A stretch of 64,000 bases of DNA from Lotus japonicus (lineage: Eukaryota > Streptophyta > Magnoliopsida > Fabales > Fabaceae): positions 23,251,802 through 23,315,801 of the forward strand of contig NC_080041.1 of the NCBI RefSeq assembly GCF_012489685.1, in the 5' to 3' direction. How positions within the stretch are numbered: position 1 is the stretch's first letter; the number at the start of each line of letters is the position of its first letter. Below are positions 11,476 through 25,124 of this stretch, piece after piece. Position numbers and translations under genes: made by a program. The notes under the pieces are model-generated. The model was not told the DNA's origin, did no database searches, and saw only the letters and a list, made by a program, of their open reading frames with translations.

Positions 11476-13117
11476 CTGAAATGCAAAGGAACACATGAGT
11501 CCAACAAAAAAACAGAAATCACTAAAACAACAGCTATGTGAGACTGACAGTTGTATTATTCAGGTTTGTGAAAAGAGGAATAGCAAGAAGTTATTAATGG
11601 TCTTGGAAAGAAAAAGATTGCGGCTGGTGGAGAGACGATAAAGATGAAGTGTTTGGGAAGGTGGAAGGGGATTAAGAATTTAGGAAGTGTCAGGGTTATA
11701 TTGAACTGAAAGGAAAGACAATAGAAACACACAGCTAAGATTGAAAGGTACACAATTAAGATTTGATCCCTCACTGATTACTCCCTCCGTCCTAATTATA
11801 AGACACCATTCAGAAAATTTTCTTTTATAAATATTTAAGATAAGATTAAGATGTTGTCCTCAATGTAATGCCATAAAGAGGGTTTATAAGCTTTCTATGG
11901 CAGGTTCATATAAAAGAGGTACTTTGAGGGTGATGTTAAATTTTAGTACTAACCAATCAGACCTACGAATGAGATAAATGATCTTAGACAACATATACAT
12001 GGAAGGTAGATAGAGAGATTGACAAAGAGAGATTAATCTTTACCTTTCTTTATGACTCAAGTACTTCTTTCAAAATCCAAGGGGTAATTGGAATCGAATT
12101 TAATCAGAGGTAGTAGAAAATCAAAAGATAAGCAAGACACAATTCTGTGTGGCTGGACTAAAATAGAAGAAATGCGACAACAAAGAGAACATATTGCTTA
12201 AAACACAAAATATTAAAAAAAGGTGTATATTTATTCAATACACTTTGTTTTGGTCAATTTTTTTTTATCATTATTACCCACTTTAAAGTCGTATTTAAAT
12301 TCCATATTAAACGGTTCAAATACTATAACTGCTATATAACTTTTGAAGACAATAAAACTTTGTAACTCATGTTTTTGTAGTATCCACATGACATCTTTAA
12401 ATTTATTTAAGACACTTTATTGTGTTGAATTTTGTATCATTATTGAAGACAATTTAATTTGGTAACTGATGTTTTTTTATCATCCATTTCAATGTCTCAC
12501 AGAAATTCCACATGTTGATCATTAATAGCATTTGAGCAGCTTCCCTATACATGTGAAGTATTAGCAGAGGACCCATATAAATCATTGATATCCCTAAATG
12601 AGAGTTGAAAAAACACCAGAACTCCACATAAAAGAATCAAATGGCCACAAAAAGCAATGAATACCCAAGAAAACAATGAATACCAAAAAATAGCATGGAA
12701 AAGGATGTGGGGAGCATAGGAAGAAAGAAGAGAAGGACAACTAACACGTTTATGAACAAACCATTTCTATTAAATCAGCAAGTGCAAACATGCATAAAGT
12801 AAATAGACATTACTGTTCGAACGCTTTCACTTGTTTACCCCTTTTCAAACAATTAAATTTAAAGACACCAAATAGCAATCAGAATAAGATAAAGCTCTCA
12901 AGCATTTTAATATATAAGAAAAGAAAACCTTCTAAACTATCCCCTAACTAAAAACTCCCCAAACAATTTTTCCTACCTTCATTTCTCTCAATAGGGTAAT
13001 AACAATATATAAATATAAATATATATATATATAGATAAAAAATGAATAGCATCATTATATTTAGTAGATAACTTTCATGTGTAATGGCATAGCTGTAAAA
13101 AAAATAAAAAACCTAAC
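11476..13117. other. Helitron C interior, non-coding, one Stowaway-like end
   Basis: AT-rich intron-like sequence. At 11,779 a TA is followed by a Stowaway-like terminus (CTCCCTCCGTCCTAATTATA). No matching inverted end was found within the next several hundred bases, so it is probably a truncated MITE. Confidence 0.4.
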
Positions 13118-13276
13118 CTTGCCATCTATGTCTCCAATAGAAATTGCATTGTTTAATCTGTTCATTGTAGATAAAACTGAATCCATTTCCTGGCATTATG
13201 ATTTGAGCAAGTCCCATGCAGCTCTCTCTACTTATATTGCAGCTCTAACTTCTTGATTATACTCCTTGCAAATGGC
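13118..13276 (-). pseudogene. Coiled-coil exon fragment with two stops
   Basis: A 159-nt block (53 codons) is bounded by CAG (acceptor side, 13,277-13,279) and AAG/GT (donor side, 13,116-13,120). It reads as a charged helical segment (AICKEYNQEVRAAI, then ERAAWDLLKS, then CQEMDSVLSTMNRLNNAIS), broken by two in-frame stops. Exon length divisible by three, good splice sites and protein-like content argue for a captured exon. The family is not identified with confidence; a coiled-coil regulator is likely. Confidence 0.5.
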
Positions 13277-13638
13277 CTGATCAAATTATCATTCAAAATG
13301 ATTATCTAACATAAGATATTGACCTTAAAATTAAAGAAAAGTATACTGATTTTGCCATTGAAATAACTTCAAAGTATACTGCACTAATTTGCTAAAGAAA
13401 ACCCAACGGTTACCGTCATGACATGCTTTTCTCTTCATGCCAACACATCTATGCAAGCTCGGATGGTTTATGTGAAAGACTTTTCGTCTGTAACAGTGTT
13501 CAGAAGAAAGGAAGATCGAAAACCACAATCTAAAGGGATTTCCGTAATAGGAATGAAATTGCCTCTGTATATGCAAATCAAATGGGTTTTAATTCAGAGC
13601 AGAACCGTCAGGGAAATATCTCACCTCCATGGTCAGTG

Positions 13639-13788
13639 TTAAGATGAAAGGAAGAAGAAAAACGATTCTGTAGCATCAAGAGCAACAACGGAGTGGCTGG
13701 AACGAATCGAAATAGGAAGGCCGAGACAGATGATGGAAGCCAAAGCGATACATGGAGTGGAGAGGATGAATGGATCCAGATTTTGCAT
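13639..13788 (-). pseudogene. Short ORF with signal-peptide-like N-terminus
   Basis: An ATG at 13,788 opens 49 codons ending TAA at 13,639. Residues 7-28 are hydrophobic, resembling a secretory signal or signal anchor. Nothing downstream continues it. It could be the first exon of a captured gene or chance; the family is unknown. Confidence 0.2.
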
Positions 13789-14409
13789 CGTTTATTTGTA
13801 CTTGCTAAGAATAGTAGTTGCAAGTGCAGTGTTAGTTAGCAATAGCAAAGCTCTCACCATTTCTCAAAAGTTAGAAATAGTTAAATGAAAAATAGCATGA
13901 CATAATAGTTATATGATTTCAGTTTAGAAGAAAAGAAAAAAAAGAGGTTAAAGCGAAGCTGTAGAATAAGGTTAAAGGGTTCAATTTAGATATATGGAAG
14001 TAGAATAAGAGCACCAACATTTGCATGCAATTAAGTCAAAGAAAAAGGGTACAAAAAGAGGAGAAACACTTGCAGAATTGTAATTTGTACAGCAGCAAAG
14101 GGCTGCAATTTCAGACACAATAGTAGTGAAGGACAATACACACAGGGAAGAACAACAAACACGGTGAGGGAAGAAGGACAAAATATGTACTGCAAATAAA
14201 AAAGTTGTACTCACTTGATTTTTAGTTGGAGATTTCTGAAAATTCCCAGAGAAGCACAAACAGAAGAATGAAGCACCGGATATGTGAAGAACAAAAGAAA
14301 GTGATCCAATACATAAATACTACTACAAATGCAAACAAAGGAAAATCAAGAGAAGAAAATCATATAAATAACAAAAAATACATGGAATAACAGACCTTGT
14401 ACTTAAAAC

Positions 14410-14640
14410 TCAGTACTTCATGCTAGCCAAGAATGATGCTTTATTGATGAAAGCTTCAACATTCACTGCGTCATCATCCTCAAGGTTAATCGATCTATTT
14501 CACTTTCATCATTCAGCTTTAAAAGGTATGATATCAATCAAAACCAAAGAAAGAAGTAGATAACTTTGTAGGTTACCTTCAAGTTCTTCCTCTATGGCCA
14601 CAGGCAAATCCATGAGCGGTAAAATTCTGTAGACACCGAT
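14410..14640 (-). pseudogene. C-terminal two-exon gene fragment, unknown family
   Basis: An exon-like stretch near 14,577-14,640 encodes ILPLMDLPVAIEEELEG and ends at GAAG/GT (14,577/14,576). After a very short intron (about 60 nt) coding resumes near 14,516 and, after an apparent one-base frame break near 14,485, ends EDDDAVNVEAFINKASFLAS plus MKY and a TGA at 14,410. The acidic C-terminus and splice-like sites suggest a captured 3' gene end. I do not recognise the protein. Confidence 0.4.
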
Positions 14641-14672
14641 TTCATAAATCCCCTAAGCAGAGAGAGAGAGGT

Positions 14673-14930
14673 GTAATCACAAATGAAGAAGACTTTGATT
14701 TGTTTGGGTCTGCGGAGGTTGGGGAGGACGGGGCCGTGTTGCAGCCGCTGCTTCAACTCTGTCGCAGTGTCGCCAGGTGCGCCATCGATATCGCATTCAG
14801 GCATGGTATCGATCCCACCGTCGAACTCGCTCCTAGACCACCGAGTTCTCTTCCTTTCGCTCGGGTCTCATCCTCTGAATCTCGCGTCTTCCCTCTCGAA
14901 TTTGGGCCACAGAAGATAAAGCATTTTTAG
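14673..14930 (+). pseudogene. Coding-like fragment, plus strand, unknown family
   Basis: An open frame from 14,673 (VITNEEDFDLFGSAEVGEDG) to a TAG at 14,928-14,930 is GC-richer than its surroundings, about 85 codons. It contains an acidic start, LQPLLQLCRSVARCAIDIAF and a Pro/Ser-rich tail. It has no ATG in good context in this frame. It is probably an exon of a captured gene lying opposite to the neighbouring minus-strand fragment. Confidence 0.4.
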
Positions 14931-15885
14931 GTTTTCTCTGAAAAGCATTTTGGATTGTGGTCTCCCTCTGAACTTGCTTGCATCTTCCCTCTCTCATATA
15001 GTTCTCTAATTCTCTTCCTCCTCGCATTCGCTTACCTTCAGAAGAGGAAGTTTTGAGGTTTAACCGTTACGCTTTGCTGAGAGACCCTTTCGCTTTCCCT
15101 TTCCCTAAAAAATATCCAACGGTTACAATTAGAAGTAGTAATCAATGGTTATAATTGAGTTACCCTCTAATTTTTTTTGACAACGATTTACCCTCTAAAT
15201 TACATATATGCCCATGGAGAAATTTTCATTTATGTGCATTAATTTGTTAAATGTCTGTTTTACCCTCAAGGCTGTAAAAACTCTCTCTTTATATAGTTTA
15301 TAGATTTTAGCTTTTAATAGTTGTCAAATGCAAAACTTAAGACAATTTCATTTTTTTTAAAGTCAATTTTAAGTTGATGAATGTTGTTATTAATGTAAGA
15401 AGTTGAATAGTTTTTTACAATAATTTTTTTTTTGTTTTTAATATATTCTTTACAAAGAAAATTATTGTTTCTTAATGTATTTTAATACAAATGTATGAGA
15501 GTTTTATGGTCTAATGGATTTAATGTATACTGAAGTTTCATTTACATATAAATAGAAATATTTTAATCTTAAAACTATTTTACCTATATTATTTTTTAAT
15601 AAATATTATTTTATCATTGACTTTTTTGTTGAAAGTATTTTTTATATTATAATTTAAATTTTAATATTTTAGAAATGTAAAACTCAAGCAAATTTGACGT
15701 TTTTGAATGTTATTATTTAATGTAAGTAGTTGTATAGTTTTTGTTAATATGATTTTTTCAGTTTTTGATTTTATTGTTTAATATATTTATTATAAAGAAA
15801 ATTTTATTATTTAATACTATGCTTTTAATACAATGCAACACTTGTGTTTTGCTTATGTATTTAATGCAAAACTCAAGTGTGCTCT

Positions 15886-15891
<6 letters not shown>

Positions 15892-15946
<55 letters not shown>
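15892..15946. repeat. (TA)n microsatellite in Helitron B 5' end
   Basis: About 27 uninterrupted TA units. They extend the short TA run found at the 5' terminus of related copies (about 17,550, 19,598 and 19,728), so the microsatellite grew from the element's own end. Confidence 0.9.
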
Positions 15947-15948
<2 letters not shown>

Positions 15949-16243
15949 TTTTCACAGTCCCGAGTATTTTATAACTATTTAATGTTCATTCTTTATACTA
16001 TTTTCATTCATAAAAATAATTAATATATATATATTTTAAAACATATAAAATGATTATTTTCTTCTTGAGGATTGGTTTCTATCATTTAACTTATTACGGT
16101 ATTAAATTTTTTTCCTCAAAGGACTAATAAAAACAAGCAATAGTTTTTTTGACGGGTAAATAAGCTATGGTTTTTTTTTTGCATCAGAAAACTAAATAAG
16201 CTATAGTTTTTTTTTTTTGAAACTAAGCTATAAATAACCACTA

Positions 16244-17558
16244 CTAGATATTATACTCATGCGTTGCACGGGTTTACTAAAAATATTTTATAACATTATA
16301 TAAAAATTATTGTAGTTTAACTAAATAAAAATAAAAATATTTTTTTATTATAAATATAAAAATTTGTGTTAAGACATTTCAATAAATATCATTATAGTTC
16401 TTTTTGTATAAATAATTAATATTACTCAAATTTTATTATTAGCATAGAAATAAAGTTAACAATTAAAATTTTTATTTATATAATAATATGAAAAATTATT
16501 AAGTTTGAAATATTTAAATTACTTAAACAATTATTAATGTCATGAAATAAATTTTAATATTATTTTTTATACTTTTAATCTGGAAAGTCATTTGATGTAG
16601 CATTTCAAGACAAGAAAAATAAATTAATTTTAACTTTTGGAATTATAATAAGTGATAACTTAAATAGTCTTTTGACAAAAAAGTTACCTAAAATTTCATC
16701 TTGTGAATTTATTTTTTTTTCAACTTATTTGGTATGTGAATGTTTTCTCACAGCCGATGGTCAAGTCATGAGACTAATCCCCTAAGACTCTACGATCACG
16801 TTAATTGGATAGGTCAGGCCTCTCATAACAAACATTTATCCAACTTTGGCCATTATTATTTTTCTCTATTATGCTTCCTCGAGTAACTTTTACTAATATA
16901 TGATAGATAAAAAAATATATTTAAACTTTATTTTCAATAACGCACATATATGTTATAGTTAATATTAAAAACCTTTTAGCGGAATTTTTCAATTTTAAAA
17001 TATTTTATCCATATTATCTATTATTAAATAATTTTAATTTGTAATATTTGTCAAATGCAAAACTTAAGATAGTTTCAGTATTTTTATTTTAAAAATCAAT
17101 TTTAAGTTGGTGAATGTTGTTATTTAATATAAGTAGTTGAATATTTGTTAACAATACCATTTTTTCAGTTTTTAATTATTTTTTAATACATTATTACAAA
17201 ATTATGAGAGTTTTATGGTTTAAAGTATTTGATGTAAAACTCAAGTCTCATTTACATATAAATAGTTTTTTAATTTTAAAAATATTTTATCTAAATTATT
17301 TGTTAAAAAATATTTTCTTATTGAATTTAATTTTTAATATTTGTGAAATACAAAACACTAGTAAATTTTAAGTTTATGAATGTTGTTATTTAATATAAGT
17401 AGTTGAATAGTTTTTGACAATATAAATTTTTTCAATTTTAATTTTATTATTGTTTAATAATTTATTACAACTCTTTTTTGGATGCTTTTAATACATTGCA
17501 ACACTTGAGTTTTGCTTATGTATTTAATGTTAAAACTCAAGTGTGCTTTACATATATA
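16244..17558 (-). mobile_element. Helitron D, relative of Helitron B
   Basis: CTAG at 16,244-16,247 and a hairpin near 16,256-16,272 form the minus-strand 3' end. The body aligns in order with both halves of Helitron B. The right end carries the family 5' sequence (GTAAAGCACACTTGAG on the minus strand) but abuts the CTAG of the next Helitron at 17,559, so the exact TC end is missing or shared. No coding sequence is present. Confidence 0.55.
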
Positions 17559-18594
17559 CTAGAAATTAAACCCGTGCGTTGCACGGGTTCGTTTTTAATT
17601 TGTATTTTTTAATTGTAATGTTTAAATTTGCAGAAAGGTAAGAAAGCTATTATTTAGAAGAAGATTTAGAATATATGTATAATTAAATATAATTGAGTTA
17701 TGATATTCTCACACTTTCTTTCTCTAATAAGGGAAAAAAGGATCAAACAGGTAGAATTTTTTTTTTTGCTTCATCGGAAGAAAAAATAAGTAGATTTCTA
17801 TTGAGATTGAAATGAGAGTATTTTTTTTGATATAAAAGAAATTTAATTACTTAATTAGATTAGTATTGAAATGAACGTGGTAGTCTACTATTTTTTTTTC
17901 TAATATTGATTTAGTCATTCTAGTGTTGTTATCAGTTGTGCTAATTTTTTTTTATCAAGATTGATGTGTTGTTTACCATTGCTGGTGGCATAAGAGTTCT
18001 TTTAAAATCACTTTCACGAACATAAAAATAGATTCTATCTAACTCCAGGATGGACGTCATTTGTTCCCTTTGAATGATTAAGTTGCTATTTTTTTTTTCC
18101 ATAATATGACAATATTGAGGAGTGAAAGATTCCTATTTCTTATCAAAAATATAGTGAGTACTACATTTTACACTTATCTTTCTAGTGCAGTATATAAATT
18201 TATGTGGCTCACACTTTGTTACTGTCATATAAATATAGAGATGATGATATATTTGTATGATTTCAATTGAATGAGAAGAATTATTTAGTAAATTACCATA
18301 TATGTGAAACTCACAGTTTTATTTTCCAATCATCTGCAACGGGGATATATCACTAAGTAATGTGTGTTTCTTGTTGTTGTTGTTGATGATCTTTCTCCTG
18401 CAATAAAGAAATAAAAATGAGTAATTTAAAAAAGCAATTTTGAAATTAACTAAAATAATAAAAAATGACATACTTGTTGAAGTAGTTAGAGACAATTGTC
18501 ATTTTTTTCTCACCAGCAGCTGAAGTCTAAGAAATATGAATAATTTGAGTTTGTGAGTGATTTCACTGGTTTGTTTATATAGAGATATAATAGA
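17559..18594 (-). mobile_element. Helitron E candidate, about 1 kb
   Basis: CTAG (17,559-17,562) plus a perfect hairpin (17,571-17,587) give a clear minus-strand 3' end. A plausible 5' end lies at 18,594, where the minus strand starts TCTATTATATCTCTATATAA with T at 18,595. The interior is AT-rich and non-coding. The 5' end rests on the TC and AT-rich start only. Confidence 0.45.
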
Positions 18595-20979
<2,385 letters not shown>

Positions 20980-21069
20980 AAAAGACTTTTTATATACCTT
21001 TAAACTTATGAAAAAAAATCTAAAATTATATTGTTTGCTATTTTCAACTTCAAAATATTTTAATATAAA

Positions 21070-22560
21070 TGTTCTTCCCCGTGGAATCCATATTTTCCCA
21101 ATCAAATAAAAATGGTTTTGTATATCTACTTTTTAAAATTATTTAAAATATGGAAAAATTACTATTAAAACATTTGTTGTTAGTTTCAACTTTGAAAATA
21201 TTTTAATTAATAACAAATTGTTCCTCATGAGCTTTTTAGTATAAAATTAATAAATATAAATTAAATATTTTTATTCTTCTCTAATTCCTCGTGGGAGACC
21301 TATATTCACAATCAAATTAAAATGTTTATGTATATTTACTCTTAAATTATTTAAAAAGTATAAGAAAAGTACTAAATTATAACAAAACATTTTCTATTAG
21401 TTTCAAAGAATTTTCATGCAAAATGTTGCTCATGTAGGAGCTTTTTGCTATATAATTAATAAATATAGACTAAATATGTTTATTTTTCTCTAATTCCACA
21501 TGGAAGCCCTATATTCACAATCAAATTATAATGCTTATGTATATCTACTCTTAAATTATTTAAAAAGTATAAGAAATGTACTAAAATTATAACAAAACAT
21601 TTTCTATTAGTTTCAACTTGAAAGCATTTTCATGTAAAATGTTCCTCTCCGTAGTTGGATTGTACTCCTTGCTTGAGAGTCTTGCTCTCAAGCATTTAGC
21701 TAATATACATTTTGTTTTCTAAAAAAAAACTTAAACAAAAATAAATATAACTGAAAATGTTCTCCCCTCTGGCTTCTCAATTTTCACAATTAAATTATAT
21801 TGCTTCTATATATATTCTCTTAAAATAATTTAAAAGTCTAAAAATAGCATAAACTTGTGTAGAAAATTTTATCGAAAATGATTGATAAATACCATGGAAA
21901 ATAGTATGACATATTTATCATAGTTTTATATATTTTTACTTCTAAACATATTTAATTATAACTTCACCATCTGAATTACTAAAAGAAGATATTTCCTTAT
22001 AAATTCTTGACCTAATTAATAATAATTAAAAAATTCTTGACTTCACCATATGTAATAATAATTCTTGACCTCCTTCTTTCTTGACACGCAATTGTACGTG
22101 CACATGAAACAATACAAAATGATAAGCTATTTATTTCTCCTTTTTTTAGCTGGTCAGATTGGGGGGGGAATATTTTTGTATTTTTTTTTTCAACAATAGG
22201 AAATTAGAAGATAGGAAGGTAGTCAAGGGAATGGAAGTAAAAAGAAAAAAGAATCAGAAAGGGAATTTATGAGGTTTAAAAGAACACTTACAATGTTTAA
22301 ATATGATTGGCTATTGATGAGGTGGTTTTAATTATAGATAAATACATGGTTGAAAATAATCAGCTGAAAAAATATGATTGACCAACAAAATATTAGTGGG
22401 GAATCCAATTTGAATTAGTCATTAATAGTAGTCTTTTTACTTTTTAATGCATAAAATAATTCAAAACTAAAATGTTTATTCTTCTCTAATTCCTCATGGG
22501 AGCCCTATATATTCACAATCAAATTATATTGCTTCTATATATCACTCTTAAATTAATTAA
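21070..22560. repeat. Degenerate ~210-bp AT-rich tandem array
   Basis: Five related units begin near 21,072, 21,277, 21,489, 21,759 and 22,484. Each has a core around CCTATATTCACAATCAAATT followed by ACTCTTAAATTATTTAAAAA. The first three are spaced by about 205-212 bp; the later ones are interrupted. Non-coding. Confidence 0.6.
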
Positions 22561-23059
22561 AAAATTTGTGAAAAGTACAAAATTAAATTAAAACATGCCC
22601 CGACACCAACCACATATCTTTCTAGAAACAAACCTCCTTTCCATCTTTTATATATATTTACCTTTAATCTTATGAAATAGATCTGGTCAATGACATTAAA
22701 CTTACAGTAGAAGTTATTATAAAGATAATAACATTTCAGTGGTCTAAGAGGGTGTTACTTGAGTCAATTCATGTTTAAGATAATTTAAAGCAAGGGAAAC
22801 ATTGGTGGAGGAAATAAAATCCGCGTGACATTAGGCAAAACACAAATTCAATTATCCACTAAAATGGGTACTTAGACTCATCGTGATCAACAATACAGAT
22901 GACAATTTAATTTCTACTCATAATGTAGTGTGAATTACTTTATTGATGAAGATTTATTGATGAAGAAAAACTCTCATGAGAACAAATCTCTCATTAGGAA
23001 AAGAAAACACTATAGCTCACTTATTACAAACCCCTTCTAAAAAACCTTACTAAAGAGTA

Positions 23060-23468
23060 TTCCCTCCGTCCCCTATTATAAGTCCCTTTTTGTGAGTTTT
23101 TTTTGTCCTAAAACATAAGTCACTTTACAATATCTATACAATATTTTTTTTTTCTCCATGTTTACCTTATAGCATTGAAATAATTTTCTTACTTTCCAAA
23201 ACTTTTCTTTATTTTCAAGACCACTTTTATTTATATCTACTCCAAAAAAACTTTCAAAACTTATTTTTTATAAGTGGAATGAGGTTTTCAAGATAGTGGA
23301 ACATTAATATGGACAGAGAAGTAGATGAGTTTAATTGAATTGATATACCTTTAAATGAGGGTAATTTAGGAAAAATGATAGAAATTTATTGTTGCTAACT
23401 AATTCTAACCACTTTTCTTAATCCTAGATAATTGGTTAAAAGTGACTTATAATAGGGGACAGAGAGAG
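23060..23468. mobile_element. Stowaway-like MITE
   Basis: The left end TTCCCTCCGTCCCCTATTAT and the right end (inverted at 23,437-23,468) pair over about 27 bp with a few mismatches. TA dinucleotides flank both sides (23,058-23,059 and 23,469-23,470). The CTCCCTCCGTCCC-type terminus and TA target are Stowaway (Tc1/mariner) hallmarks. There is no ORF. Confidence 0.7.
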
Positions 23469-23470
23469 TA

Positions 23471-23965
23471 TGTCTCATAAAAACCTTCCTAGGAAAACCC
23501 CAATGGGAAAAAACATAGATAAGGAAAAAGAGTACACACTCTTAAGTATGCCACAATACAAAAGATATTAAGTCAACAAAGCATCATAAACACTTAGGCC
23601 TCAATATTACATTACATGTACAGAAAAAATCACCAAAAGTTATCAGCCTTTCAAAGACATTCTGATAGTGCATAGGAATATCCCTTTCTTTATCTCCTCA
23701 AAGTCCAGCAACACACGTACAACAACAACCTTGATCACCAATAAGCCTTTGGTTTTTAAAATTCACGGAAGCCGTATATGATGAACCAAGAAACAGATTG
23801 TATTGAATGATTAGAATCAATTCAATCATGGAACCCATAACTCACAATCTGAATGATCTATCAAGTCATTGCCTACTTTTAATAACTACAAAGCAACCAA
23901 GAAGAAATTAATTGTGAATAAGTGAACAGGTAGAAAGAATCAAGAAGAATACTAAAAAACAATTG
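23471..23965. other. Intergenic flank of the gypsy insertion
   Basis: No gene seen. The last five bases (AGTTC, 23,966-23,970) are the left target-site duplication of the gypsy element. Confidence 0.5.
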
Positions 23966-23970
23966 AGTTC

Positions 23971-24253
23971 TGTTCTAGGAATGAACATTCAAGAGAGGGG
24001 TGATACCTAGAGAGTGGAAGAATGTGCTTGAGAGAGAAGGAAAATGAGAGAGAAAGTGCTGAATTTCATGTGTTATTTGATCAAATGAGCTAAAAGTCCC
24101 TTACAATTGGTAACTACCTCCTATTTATAGAGCTTGGGCACTACCTATTGGGCCAATTGGGCCTCCGGAGTCGAGACCCAACTTAAGGCCAAGCTCTCGC
24201 TCTTGGGCGGGCTGAACCCTGGGCGTTGCCCCTCTAGGGGCTCGCCCAGTCCA
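23971..24253 (-). repeat. Gypsy 3' LTR (283 bp)
   Basis: It differs from the interrupted 5' LTR by two substitutions and an 8-bp gap when the solo LTR is ignored, so the insertion is fairly recent. A TATA box (CTATAAATAG on the minus strand) lies at 24,121-24,130. Confidence 0.9.
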
Positions 24254-24905
24254 CAAGACACCGAGCTCGAAGTATGAGAGCTAAGTGTGTCTTTTAAATG
24301 CTCTTACATGCACCCTATGGCGTACTGGAATCTAAGCTGCCAACATGGCTTGAGGAAAAAAGAGGAAAACTACGTCGCCGACATGGAGTAAGCAAAGGAA
24401 ATAAGCATCTTTAGTCGCCCAGTCCACTGGTCTTGGCGAGCAACCCAAACTGGCAAGTCCACAGGTCCACAGGCGGCGGGAACGATTGCTTTGTATCGAC
24501 GATTAGTTGGAGTCGGCGGGGTAGGTGGCAGGCGTTAGTCATGCACTGATCATCCAAGTGTCGGCTGGCGATGCCCTTGGCTGGCGGCTAAACTTTCATT
24601 GGCGACATTGCTTGTTAGGCGATAGCGTTTAGTCTTCATGGTGGCGAAGTGTTTGGATTTCACGGCGGCGAGGCCTTTCGCGCTTGCCCTTATTTCAAAA
24701 ACCTTTTAAATCTCTAACTGCTCCATGTGACACGTCAGTTACGTCAGTTTCCCCTTTCTCCGCAACCGTCACCTCACTCCTCATAACTGTCCAATCATGC
24801 GCAGTAACTCCCCATCACACGCATCCCACTTCCCCAGAGCCATCATGACCTCCAACCTTCCACACGCGTCCACCACGCGTCACCCTTCCAACTCCCCCCC
24901 TTGCC
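24254..24905. other. Gypsy 3' non-coding region
   Basis: GC-richer than the flanks, with no ORF. A purine-rich tract next to the 3' LTR is not obvious. The distal part contains the promoter region of the opposite-strand gene. Confidence 0.5.
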
Positions 24906-24913
24906 TATAAAAA
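24906..24913 (+). promoter_or_regulatory. TATA box of the opposite-strand gene
   Basis: TATAAAAA in the context TTGCCTATAAAAACCC. It lies about 220 bp upstream of the ATG at 25,125, leaving room for a 5' UTR that may contain an intron (GTGAGT at 25,052 to CTTAG at 25,115, 64 nt). Confidence 0.6.
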
Positions 24914-25124
24914 CCCTTTTCCCCTACAATCATCCCTTTCCGAAACCTCTCTTTACTTCTCTTATCGCTTACCAAGCTCCCTCTTCCAACTTCCGCTCTG
25001 GTGCCGTCGCCTTTCACCCTTTCCGCTACCCACTCTTCACGTCCTTACCCGGTGAGTCCTTGTTCCCTTATCTCTGCATCTTATCTCTACTTATCTTTTC
25101 TTTTCCCTCACTTAGTTGTCAAAG

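Larger units (their letters stand above)
8934..15304 (-). mobile_element. Helitron C, 6.4 kb, carrying gene fragments
   Basis: The 3' end has CTAG at 8,934-8,937 after a hairpin (8,947-8,964, minus strand). The 5' end at 15,304 reads TCTATAAACTATATAAAGAG on the minus strand. The flanks are A (8,933) and T (15,305), the Helitron target. Joining the flanks recreates a sequence that aligns with the uninterrupted relative at about 17,020-17,055, so both ends are supported by an empty-site comparison inside the window. No Rep/helicase coding is seen. Inside are pieces of several unrelated genes on both strands (9,843-10,052; 10,769-10,968; 11,294-11,475; 13,118-13,276; 14,410-14,640; 14,673-14,930). 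This is the expected content of a gene-capturing Helitron. Confidence 0.7.
7464..15948 (-). mobile_element. Helitron B, split by nested elements
   Basis: The 3' end is at 7,464-7,492 (hairpin 7,476-7,492, CTAG at 7,464-7,467). The 5' end is at 15,948, where the minus strand starts TCTATATATA, flanked by T at 15,949. The halves 7,464-8,933 and 15,305-15,948 align in order with the copy at 16,244-17,558. Shared blocks include the sequence around 8,537-8,700 versus 16,604-16,800, and the 15,310-15,890 region versus 17,045-17,550. The interruptions are a Mutator-type element (7,959-8,486) and Helitron C (8,934-15,304). No Rep/helicase gene is present, so it is non-autonomous. Confidence 0.6.

Noticed and set aside
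13331..13642. Overlapping 74- and 81-codon frames
   Set aside because: No domain or splice context; they probably overlap by chance in Helitron C.
25116..25124. Start of the opposite-strand gypsy gene at 25,116
   Set aside because: That codon is TTG; the first ATG is at 25,125, after a possible intron end.
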